Source: an uncultured Collinsella sp. (GTDB lineage: Bacteria > Actinomycetota > Coriobacteriia > Coriobacteriales > Coriobacteriaceae). Taken from it: a stretch of 37,778 nt of DNA. Position 1 is the first letter of the stretch; each line of letters opens with the position of its first letter. This document shows, piece after piece, positions 1-7,171 of this stretch. The notes below the pieces were generated by a model that saw only the letters and a list, made by a program, of their open reading frames with translations, had not been told where the DNA came from and made no database searches. The DNA is taken from the NCBI GenBank assembly GCA_902496115.1, contig CABUZK010000015.1, forward strand, positions 1 to 37,778. The letters are read 5' to 3'. A program made the position numbers and the translations under genes.

Positions 1-34
1 CCAGGTCGTGCTTCACCCTGAGGTCTATACTCAT
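1..34 (-). CDS. 5' end of an unidentified gene leaving the window
   Basis: Only the first 11 codons lie in the window, reading MSIDLRVKHDL from an ATG at 34. A good ribosome binding site (GGGAGG on the minus strand, plus-strand 41-46) stands seven bases upstream, which is why I call it. It diverges from the kinase gene at 130. The family cannot be recognised from so little sequence. Confidence 0.35.
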   Translation of the reverse strand, partial: MSIDLRVKHDL

Positions 35-129
35 GGAAAACCTCCCATTTCCCGATGTCCAAGAAACGGGAGGCAGTTCACTGTCCCCTTTGTGGTGGTT
101 TTTGTTTTTGAGAGAGGGGCGGGACGCTG

Positions 130-1755
130 ATGGACGTCCGTACGGACGGCGATATTGCCGATAGCTTTTGGTGGCGGCGCACAACGCTGACGCGCCGCAC
201 TCCTCTGTATGACGCCTGCGTATCGGTGGGGCTGCTGGTCGCGGCGACGATTGTGGGCGCGCTGCTCGACCATCCGGGTCTCGCGCCGAGCATCATGATC
301 GTCTATGTGTTCGCCGTTCAGCTGTGCGCATTCTTTACCTGCAGTCGCCTGTATTGCTTGCTGAGCTCGGCTGCCGCCGTGGCGCTCTACAACTTCTTGT
401 TTGTCGACCCGCGCTGCTCGCTGTCGTTTATCGACCGCGTCTATCCTGGCATGTTCTTCATCATGTTTGTGGTCTCGCTTGTGTCGAGCTCGATTGCGTT
501 GGCCCTGCGCCGGGCCTTGGCGCAGGCTGCCGCCAGCGACCGTCGCACGCATATGGTGCTCGAGACCAACCGCATGCTGCAGCGCTGCGCCGACGAGCAG
601 CAGATTGTCCATGCCATGGCAACGCAGCTGGCGCGTCTTTCGGGCTGTCCGGTCGTGTGGTACAGCGCCGACGCCGAGGGCGATGACCTGCTGCCGCGCG
701 CGACATACACGGCCGTGGGCGATGCCGCGCCGGTGCACGAACTGGCGCCGCAGATGCCGCCGCGGCTCTCGGCGTCCGCCTATGTGGGAACGCCGCTCGA
801 TGCCACCTATGGCGGCTCGGCGTTTTATGGCATCTACCTGACGGTTCGCACGGGCGACGGTTTCGTCCGCTCGGGCGACCCCGCCTCGGTGGTGGGCGTG
901 CTGGCCATCGTTGCAGAGCCCGACGTGCTGACGCATGAGGAGCGGACGCTTGCCGATGCCATCGTGAGCGAAGGCGAGCTGGCGCTCGACCGCGCCCGCG
1001 CCATGGAGGCCCGCGAGGAAGCGGCGGTGCTCGCCAAAAACGAACAGCTGCGCGCCAACCTGTTGCGCTCCATTTCGCACGATCTGCGCACGCCGCTTAC
1101 CAGTATTTCGGGTAATGCCGACGTGCTGCTCGATCAGGGCTCGACCGGCACCGCGGTGCTCGATGCCCAGACGCGCCGCGGCCTGCTTCTATCCATTCGC
1201 TCGGATGCGCTGTGGCTCAACGCCACCGTCGAGAATCTGCTCGCCATCACCAAGCTCGAGGGTGGCGGTATGCGCCTGTCGACCACGCTCGAGCTCATGG
1301 ACGATATCGTCGAGGAGGCGCTGCGCCACGTGAACCCTGCCGTGCGCGAGCACGACCTTAAGGTGGTGGCGTGCGATGAGCCGGCGCTCGTCAACGTCGA
1401 TGCGCGCCTGATGGTGCAGCTGGTGGTCAATCTGGTGAACAACGCCATCACCTATACGCCCGCAGGCTCGCATATCATGATTTCGATTAGCGTCGACGAT
1501 GGACGCGTGGCGTGCTCGGTGGCCGATGATGGTCCGGGCATCGCACCCGAGGATCGCGAACGGATCTTCGAGTCGTTCTATACCGCCAACCATGGTCTGG
1601 CCGACAGCCACCGCAGCGTTGGCCTGGGTCTTTCGCTCTGCCGTTCCATTGCGTTGGCGCATGGCGGTAGCATAGAGGTTGCCGCGGCGGACCCGCACGG
1701 TTCGGTCTTTACGATTGAACTTCCCGCCGCCGACGTTTCGTTTGATAAGGAGTAG
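130..1755 (+). CDS. KdpD-like membrane sensor histidine kinase, short form
   Basis: This 541-residue inner-membrane kinase would autophosphorylate and pass phosphate to the regulator encoded at 1760. Four hydrophobic segments lie at about residues 27-125 and include the DUF4118 signature NFLFVDPRCSL typical of KdpD. A GAF-like region follows (about 150-290). The dimerisation box is SISHDLRTPLTSI with phosphoacceptor His317. The ATPase domain has the N box VVNLVNNAITYTP and the G boxes DDGPGIAP and SVGLGLSL. Classical KdpD is about 900 residues; the N-terminal KdpD/Usp cytoplasmic sensor half is missing here. The protein starts right before the membrane segments, and the upstream DNA does not encode the missing part, so this is a naturally short form. 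The ATG at 130 follows a GAGAGGGG motif. No kdpFABC genes are visible, so its target may be another potassium system or an unrelated envelope process. Confidence 0.88.
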   Translation: MDVRTDGDIADSFWWRRTTLTRRTPLYDACVSVGLLVAATIVGALLDHPGLAPSIMIVYVFAVQLCAFFTCSRLYCLLSSAAAVALYNFLFVDPRCSLSFIDRVYPGMFFIMFVVSLVSSSIALALRRALAQAAASDRRTHMVLETNRMLQRCADEQQIVHAMATQLARLSGCPVVWYSADAEGDDLLPRATYTAVGDAAPVHELAPQMPPRLSASAYVGTPLDATYGGSAFYGIYLTVRTGDGFVRSGDPASVVGVLAIVAEPDVLTHEERTLADAIVSEGELALDRARAMEAREEAAVLAKNEQLRANLLRSISHDLRTPLTSISGNADVLLDQGSTGTAVLDAQTRRGLLLSIRSDALWLNATVENLLAITKLEGGGMRLSTTLELMDDIVEEALRHVNPAVREHDLKVVACDEPALVNVDARLMVQLVVNLVNNAITYTPAGSHIMISISVDDGRVACSVADDGPGIAPEDRERIFESFYTANHGLADSHRSVGLGLSLCRSIALAHGGSIEVAAADPHGSVFTIELPAADVSFDKE

Positions 1756-1759
1756 CGCT

Positions 1760-2473
1760 GTGCCGAACTCTGCCGTAAAACCGCTCATCTTGGTCGTTGA
1801 GGACGACCCCGCCGTTCGCAATCTTATTGTTGCCGCGCTCGAGGCGCACGGCTTGCGCCATATGGCTGTGGAGACCGCCCATGCCGCCATCGCCGCCGCC
1901 TCGTCGCAGGCGCCGAGCATTGTGCTGCTCGATCTGGGCCTGCCCGATATGGACGGCGTCAAGGTGGTGGAGTCGGTGCGCGCATGGTCGGGCATGCCGA
2001 TCATCGTGGTCTCGGCGCGCAGCGAGGACGCGGACAAGATTCGCGCGCTCGATGCCGGTGCCGACGACTACCTGACCAAGCCGTTTTCGGTCGAGGAGCT
2101 GCTCGCGCGCATTCGCACGACGCTCAGGCGCCTTTCGTATGCACAAACGGGTGGCGTTGTCTCCGAGGGCTCGTTCGATACCGGTGAGCTGCATATCGAT
2201 TTTGATGCCGGCATCGCCACGATGGATGGCGAGGAGCTGCATCTGACGCCGATCGAGTATAAGCTCCTGTGCCTGCTGGCGCACAACGCCGACAAGGTAC
2301 TGACGCACCAGTTTATCCTGCACGAGATTTGGGGCACGGCAACCAAGAGCGACCTGGCGAGCCTGCGCGTCTTTATGGGCACGCTGCGCAAGAAGATTGA
2401 GTCCGACCCCGCGCATCCGCGCTATATCCAGACGCACGTGGGTATTGGTTACCGATTGGTCATCCAGGGATAG
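1760..2473 (+). CDS. KdpE-like OmpR-family response regulator
   Basis: This 237-residue DNA-binding regulator is the partner of the kinase upstream. The receiver domain (about residues 8-120) has the acidic pair in VVEDDPAV, the phosphoacceptor Asp58 in LLDLGLPDMDG and the conserved Lys in DYLTKPF. The winged-helix output domain (about 140-235) contains LTPIEYKLLCLL and ends in the typical YIQTHVGIGYRL. I chose the GTG at 1760: AAGGAG at 1747-1752 sits seven bases upstream, and translation from there begins just before the first beta strand. The Shine-Dalgarno overlaps the last codons of the kinase gene and only four bases separate the genes, so they are co-transcribed and probably translationally coupled. 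Confidence 0.92.
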   Translation: MPNSAVKPLILVVEDDPAVRNLIVAALEAHGLRHMAVETAHAAIAAASSQAPSIVLLDLGLPDMDGVKVVESVRAWSGMPIIVVSARSEDADKIRALDAGADDYLTKPFSVEELLARIRTTLRRLSYAQTGGVVSEGSFDTGELHIDFDAGIATMDGEELHLTPIEYKLLCLLAHNADKVLTHQFILHEIWGTATKSDLASLRVFMGTLRKKIESDPAHPRYIQTHVGIGYRLVIQG

Positions 2474-2498
2474 GTCGGCATCCGCCATCCCAATATGA

Positions 2499-2563
2499 GT
2501 TGCGGTGAAATACGGTCTAAATTTGCCTAATTCCAGGCAAAACAGTCCGTATTCCACCGCAAC
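2499..2563. terminator. long hairpin between convergent genes
   Basis: The arms GTTGCGGTGAAATACGG (2499-2515) and CCGTATTCCACCGCAAC (2547-2563) are complementary with one mismatch, and a weaker inner stem involves TTTGCCT and AGGCAAA. It fills the gap between the response regulator and the rRNA methyltransferase gene, so it probably terminates both. There is no strong T run, so the termination role is inferred. Confidence 0.55.
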
Positions 2564-2568
2564 GTTGT

Positions 2569-5145
2569 CTATTTGCCCTTGGGCTTGCTGGCGTAGAACT
2601 TCTTCTTTTTGGACTTGCCGGCAGGGGAGGGTTTGCCAGCAAAGTTGGACTTGCCGTTGCCGTGCGGCCCCTGGTCGCCTGCCTGCGCGTGCGCGGGCGC
2701 TGCCGCGCGAGGCTTGCGGGCCTCGGGGTTGCGCAGCTCCTCGGTTCGCTCGGCAATCTCCTCGGCGCTAAAGCCGACCTCGGCCATGGCGTCCTCGATG
2801 GGCAGGCGGCGCACGATATAGCAGTGGTGCACCTTCTGGTTGCGCGCGAAGTCCTCGGGAATGGTCTGCGTCGTAATGTCCTCCAGCACGACGCCCGCGC
2901 GCGCGAGCTTGCGCGTCTCGGGGCGGAAGCCGCGCAGGTTGCAGCTAAAGATGGCGTGGCCGCCCTGTGCGAGCAGGCGCGATACGCCGACCAACAGCTC
3001 AACATGGTCGCGCTGGACATCCCAGGTACGGCGGCCCATCTTTGACGAGTTCGAGAACGTGGGCGGGTCGACAAAGATCAGGTCCCAGCGGTTGCGCGTC
3101 TGGCGCTGGTCACGAATCCAGGCGAGCACGTCGTCGCGCACAAAATGATGCTGCGGACCAACAAAGCCGTTCTGGCGCATATTGCGCTCGGCCCAGTCCA
3201 GGTAGGTGTTGGAAAGGTCGACCGTCACGGTCTCCTCGACGCCGCCATCGGCCGCGTAGCAGGTGGCGGTGCCGGTGTAGGCAAACAGGTTGAGGAAGCG
3301 GCGCGCCTGCTTGGCGTGCTCGCGCACCAGGTTGCGCGTGACGCGATGATCCAGGAAGATGCCCACATCCAAATAGTCGTCAAAGTTGACGGCAAAGGTG
3401 AGTCCGCCCTCTTCGATGAGCGGCAGACGACGGCGCGCGATGTTGGCGCGCTCGCCCGAGCCGCCCTTGCCGGCGCCCTGCTTACCGTACTGCGAGCCGC
3501 CGCGCGAACGCATGCGGGCCTTGGCGTGCACATGCTCGGCCGGAACATCAAGGATACGCGGCGCGATGGCCAAGATGTCGAGCATGCGGGCCTGGGCTAG
3601 CGCGGGATCGATGGTCTTGGGTGCGGCGTATTCGGCGATGACGAGCCAGCGGCCCGGCGTCTGCGGGCAGCCCTCGTACAGGTCGATGGCGGCGGAGTAG
3701 TCGGGCAGGTCGGCATCGTAGACGCGGTAGCAGCTCACGCCCTCGCGCTTGGCCCACTTGCGGCGCAGACGGGCGTTCTTGCGCAGGCGGTTGGCGAACT
3801 GCTCGGACTCCGGGATGAGCACGGGCAGCGGCTTGCCGTCGCCCAGGTCGAGCATGGCGGCAGGCTCGGGCATGGCGGAAGCAGCGGCTTCGCCTTGGGC
3901 ATCTGCGGTCTGCTCCTCGGCATCTGCACTGGTCGCAGCCTCAAACGCTGCGGCGGCGTGGTCGAGCGAAGGCCAAACCTCAATAGCCGCCTCCTCGTTA
4001 TTGGGCATGACGGCGATGGAGCGCGCGGGCTCGGCATGGAGCGCGCGGGCCAGCAATCCGTCGCGGGTGAGCGCGGCGACCGGCGCTGCGGCAAGCTCGG
4101 GCGCGCGGCGCAGCTCGCCTACCAACGTCATGGCATCGTGCATGAGCGAAAGCGGGGTCTCGGTCGTGTCCGCGACCAGGGCGGCACCGGCGACGGCGCC
4201 CGCATGGTCCAGCACGGTGGCGGGCTTGGCGGCACAAAAGTCGACAAAACGCTTGTAGCCGGCGCACTTGACCATGCGCTCGGCAGTCTTGCGGGCGGCG
4301 GGGTCGATGTCTGCGGCCACGATGCGCGCCTGGCGCTCGCGCGCTGCCGCCTCGCGCGAGCGCGCCTCGGCAAGCAGCTGCTCCCACAGGGCGGCGTCGT
4401 GCAGCTGCCAGCCCTCAAAGCCCCAGCGCTCGCGTGCGGCGCCCGGGGCGCGGTCAGTCAGGATATTCACGGCCTCCAGCAGCAGGCCGCCGCCGGCGCA
4501 CGAGGCGTCGATCAGCGTGGGCAGAGCCTCGTTCTCGTAATCGTCGGCCGTCAGCTCGCGCTCGCACAGTGCGGTCCAGCCGACCTGCGCCAGCACCAGG
4601 GCGGCGTAGTCGGGGCGCAGCACGTGCGTACCATCGCCGGCGCGGGTCGCGGCAGGCGGCAGGCGTTTGAACAGCGGGTCGCCCGAAAGGTCCAGGCTGA
4701 TGCTCGCGCGACGCTGACGCAGCGAAAGCAGCAGGTGAACGTCGGGGTCGGCGGCATCGACGTCGGCGCGACGGCCCGTGGTCTCGGCCAGGCGGTCACA
4801 CAGCGCGTCCTTGGCGCGCAGGGCCGAGAAGCGCGTGTTGCGCAGCTGCTCGGTCACGCCGCGGGCGGTAATGGCGATGGTGGCGCCGGGGCGGATGATG
4901 GTCTCCCAGGCGATGTCGTAAACGCTATCGTACAGCTCGTCGGCATCCTGCGCCTCAAAGCGCCCGAGTACCACGAACACACGGCTCGCCAGGCGCGACC
5001 ACAGACAGGCGCGGTAGCCTTCTTCGAGCTCGCCCTCAAATGTAGCGCGGCCCTTCAGCCGGCGAACATGCGAAAGCCCGAGGCGTTTAAGCTCATCGGC
5101 GAGTGCGGACTCAAAGCCCTCGGGGCAGCTTGCGTAAAATTCCAT
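2569..5145 (-). CDS. rlmL: RlmKL-type 23S rRNA methyltransferase, RlmL half degenerate
   Basis: This 858-residue protein has the layout of RlmKL, which makes m2G2445 (RlmL half) and m7G2069 (RlmK half) in E. coli 23S rRNA. The N terminus (MEFYASCPEGFESAL, then a THUMP-like region to about 155) and the whole C-terminal RlmK half match well: CYRVYDADLPDY, AAPKTID, FDDYLDVGIFLDHR, LNLFAYTGTAT, and the catalytic segment FVDPPTFSNS at Asp693. The RlmL half (about 160-400) keeps the TDRAPG and WGFEGW landmarks. However, its SAM motif reads DASCAGGG (Asp213) in place of the usual DPxCGSGT, and the expected NPPYGER motif is absent; the position near residue 326 reads ADTTETPLS. An Ala/Glu-rich linker (about 400-450) and a Lys-rich tail (about 805-858) make it longer than the E. 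coli protein (about 700). The RlmK activity is likely intact; the RlmL activity is doubtful. Confidence 0.85.
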   Translation of the reverse strand: MEFYASCPEGFESALADELKRLGLSHVRRLKGRATFEGELEEGYRACLWSRLASRVFVVLGRFEAQDADELYDSVYDIAWETIIRPGATIAITARGVTEQLRNTRFSALRAKDALCDRLAETTGRRADVDAADPDVHLLLSLRQRRASISLDLSGDPLFKRLPPAATRAGDGTHVLRPDYAALVLAQVGWTALCERELTADDYENEALPTLIDASCAGGGLLLEAVNILTDRAPGAARERWGFEGWQLHDAALWEQLLAEARSREAAARERQARIVAADIDPAARKTAERMVKCAGYKRFVDFCAAKPATVLDHAGAVAGAALVADTTETPLSLMHDAMTLVGELRRAPELAAAPVAALTRDGLLARALHAEPARSIAVMPNNEEAAIEVWPSLDHAAAAFEAATSADAEEQTADAQGEAAASAMPEPAAMLDLGDGKPLPVLIPESEQFANRLRKNARLRRKWAKREGVSCYRVYDADLPDYSAAIDLYEGCPQTPGRWLVIAEYAAPKTIDPALAQARMLDILAIAPRILDVPAEHVHAKARMRSRGGSQYGKQGAGKGGSGERANIARRRLPLIEEGGLTFAVNFDDYLDVGIFLDHRVTRNLVREHAKQARRFLNLFAYTGTATCYAADGGVEETVTVDLSNTYLDWAERNMRQNGFVGPQHHFVRDDVLAWIRDQRQTRNRWDLIFVDPPTFSNSSKMGRRTWDVQRDHVELLVGVSRLLAQGGHAIFSCNLRGFRPETRKLARAGVVLEDITTQTIPEDFARNQKVHHCYIVRRLPIEDAMAEVGFSAEEIAERTEELRNPEARKPRAAAPAHAQAGDQGPHGNGKSNFAGKPSPAGKSKKKKFYASKPKGK

Positions 5146-5172
5146 GGGTGACCTCTCTGGTTGCGTCGCTCC

Positions 5173-5178
5173 ATTATA
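5173..5178 (-). promoter_or_regulatory. candidate -10 box for the rRNA methyltransferase gene
   Basis: On the minus strand this reads TATAAT, a perfect -10 hexamer, 28 bases upstream of the ATG at 5145. I see no convincing -35 at the right distance. The same 75-bp gap must also hold the promoter of the divergent HAD gene at 5221. Confidence 0.3.
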
Positions 5179-5220
5179 TGATGGATACTTCGTTTACTCT
5201 CGCCCCCGAAAGGAACCCAT

Positions 5221-6048
5221 ATGATTGATGCGTGCCCCGATTCCGCCGTGCTCTTTTTTGACGTGGACGGCACGCTGACGTCGTTCGATCCCGACAACAT
5301 GACCGACAAGGACTTTTCGGCGGTTCGCCCCTCGCAGGCGGTCGTCGAGGCGTTTCATCGTCTGCGCGACGCGGGACACAAGGCGTTTATCTGCACGGGT
5401 CGCCCCCTGTGGCTCATCGCCGATAGCTTGCGTGCGCTCGACCCCGCGGGCGTCGTTGCCATGGCGGGCGCCACGCTCGAGGTCGAGGGCCGCGTGGTGT
5501 ATGAGGACTGCTTTGACGAAGACATTGTTGAGGAGCTTGCACGCCGTATGGCCGCGGCAGGGATTGAAGCCTTTTTCGAGACCAACGTGGCTACTTTTGC
5601 CCTGGAACCCGCGGGTGTTGAGCAGTCGTCTCTGATCGGCACTTCTGTGGTGCACAGCATCGAGGAAATGCGCGTCGACGGCCGTCTGCGCGTGGGCAAG
5701 GTAGGCATCGTCGCGAGCGACCTGGCTCGCGTAGCCAACGATGATGGCTTTATCGATCGCGAGTTTGAGCTGTGCAACACCGGTGGTCAGAATCGCGAGC
5801 TGAGCCCCAAGGGCATCGACAAGGGCGTAGGCGTGGCGCGAGCGCTGGAATACCTGGGTCGCACCGGCAACGCGCGCACCTTTGGCTTCGGCGATTCGGG
5901 TAACGACCTGGGCATGCTCGCTGCGGTCGAGACGGCTGTCGCCATGGGCAACGCCATGCCTGAGGTCAAGGCGGTCGCCGACTTCGTGACCGACGACGTC
6001 GCACACGACGGCACCGTCACAGCGATGCAGCATTTCGGCCTCATCTAA
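5221..6048 (+). CDS. HAD-superfamily (Cof-type) phosphatase
   Basis: This 275-residue cytosolic protein is probably a sugar-phosphate or nucleotide phosphatase of the Cof/HAD-IIB group. Motif I is LFFDVDGTLTSFD with nucleophile Asp14 and general acid Asp16. The expected late motifs are KGVGVARALEYLG and FGFGDSGNDLGML (Asp225, Asp229). The large cap between motifs (about residues 85-190) and the total length fit the class. The ATG at 5221 follows GAAAGGAACCCAT, a good Shine-Dalgarno. The gene stands alone, divergent from the methyltransferase gene. The substrate cannot be read from the sequence. Confidence 0.85.
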   Translation: MIDACPDSAVLFFDVDGTLTSFDPDNMTDKDFSAVRPSQAVVEAFHRLRDAGHKAFICTGRPLWLIADSLRALDPAGVVAMAGATLEVEGRVVYEDCFDEDIVEELARRMAAAGIEAFFETNVATFALEPAGVEQSSLIGTSVVHSIEEMRVDGRLRVGKVGIVASDLARVANDDGFIDREFELCNTGGQNRELSPKGIDKGVGVARALEYLGRTGNARTFGFGDSGNDLGMLAAVETAVAMGNAMPEVKAVADFVTDDVAHDGTVTAMQHFGLI

Positions 6049-6241
6049 TGAATCCCGCGTTCTGACGTTTGCTCAAACTGCGACTCTTTGCTTTTGCATG
6101 CTCAATCGATTTATCAATCCAAACACTGAGGTGTTTATACCGTTCGCCGAGAAGATAAAAACCCGCAGCTCACGCCTTGATAAACGTAGGTAAAGTGTTT
6201 AGCAGTTTAACGCCCATGTGCAAGCGAAAGGAATCAGGCAG

Positions 6242-6946
6242 ATGGCAATCAAGGTGTTCGCTGACGGTGCAAACCTCGAGGGCATGCTCGACATGTACGA
6301 GAACGGCAACGTTCAGGGTTTCACGACCAACCCGTCCCTTATGAAGAAGGGCGGCGTGACGGACTACCGCGCGTTTGCCAAGGAGGTCCTGGCCCACATC
6401 ACCGATGTGTCCGTCTCGTTTGAGGTTTTTGCCGACGACGTCGAGACCATGGAGGTCGAGGCCCGCGAGATCGCTACCTGGGCCGAGAACGTCTACGTCA
6501 AGATTCCGTGCGTGACCACCAAGGGCGAGTCCACCGCCGAGCTGGTCCGCAAGCTTTCCGCCGACGGCATCAAGGTCAACGTCACTACCATCTTTACGCC
6601 TACGCAGGTCGATGAGATGGTCGAAGCCGTTGACGCCGAGACGCCGTCCATCATCTCGCTCTTTGCCGGCCGTATCGCCGATACCGGCGTCGACCCCATT
6701 CCGTTTATGACGGAGTCGGTCAAGAAGGCCGCCGCCAAGCCCAACTGTGAGGTCCTGTGGGCGTCCACGCGCGAGCTCATCAACATTTACCAGGCCGAGG
6801 CCTGTGGTTGCCAGATCATCACGGTGCCCAACAGCATCCTGGCCAAGCGCAAGAACATTGGTCGCGACCCGTACGAGGTCTCGCTCGACACCGTCCGCGG
6901 CTTTGCCAAGGATATCGCCTCGCTCGGCTTTCATATTCTGCCGTAA
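6242..6946 (+). CDS. fsa: fructose-6-phosphate aldolase / small transaldolase
   Basis: This 234-residue protein belongs to the class I transaldolase/FSA family, cytosolic TIM-barrel enzymes that form a Schiff base with a dihydroxyacetone unit. The catalytic lysine is Lys87 in NVYVKIPC. Other family landmarks are GFTTNPSLMKK near the N terminus, VNVTTIFTPTQ, and SLFAGRIADTGVDP. Length is close to FSA/TalC (about 220) and well short of classical transaldolase (about 315), but the choice between aldolase and transaldolase activity cannot be made by eye. The ATG at 6242 follows AAAGGA near 6227; an in-frame ATG at 6218 has no such site. The 190 bases upstream hold no gene. A strong terminator follows at 7032. 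Confidence 0.88.
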   Translation: MAIKVFADGANLEGMLDMYENGNVQGFTTNPSLMKKGGVTDYRAFAKEVLAHITDVSVSFEVFADDVETMEVEAREIATWAENVYVKIPCVTTKGESTAELVRKLSADGIKVNVTTIFTPTQVDEMVEAVDAETPSIISLFAGRIADTGVDPIPFMTESVKKAAAKPNCEVLWASTRELINIYQAEACGCQIITVPNSILAKRKNIGRDPYEVSLDTVRGFAKDIASLGFHILP

Positions 6947-7162
6947 GCAAGGGTACCCCCTGTAGCGACGTGCAAAATCGCGAGTATTCAGCAAGGTAAA
7001 GGCTTTTACCAGTTTACCGAAGCATGGAACGGCCCCCGTTTTGGCTCTGACGACGCTAAAACGGGGGCTGTTTTTTGCTTTTTCGTCTCTGAGGGGCACC
7101 CGGAACGGTGGAATTTGCAGAATACTCGCGATTTTGCACATCGCTACAGGGGGTACCTTTGC
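6947..7162. repeat. 43-bp inverted repeats enclosing a terminator
   Basis: The left arm (6947-6989, starting GCAAGGGTACCCCCTG directly after the fsa stop) and the right arm (7120-7162) are reverse complements at 41 of 43 positions. They contain AATACTCGCGATTTTGCAC. The 130-bp interior carries a small GGTAAA/TTTACC hairpin and the terminator at 7032-7076. The element fills nearly the whole gap between convergent fsa and tex. It could be a MITE-like palindromic insertion or a large bidirectional transcription barrier; no target-site duplication is evident. Confidence 0.75.
7032..7076 (+). terminator. Rho-independent terminator of fsa
   Basis: The stem GCCCCCGTTTT (7032-7042) pairs with AAAACGGGGGC (7058-7068) and is followed by CTG and six T residues (7071-7076). 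The A run on the left side could also serve tex transcripts from the other strand. Confidence 0.85.
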
Positions 7163-7171
7163 TTTGGCGGT

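Noticed and set aside
6049..6241. A tRNA or small RNA gene in the gap before fsa
   Set aside because: I could not fold a cloverleaf or find a clear promoter-terminator pair there.
6947..7162. Insertion sequence or transposon remnant with a transposase
   Set aside because: The interior is too short for a transposase and encodes nothing; only a non-autonomous palindrome can be claimed.
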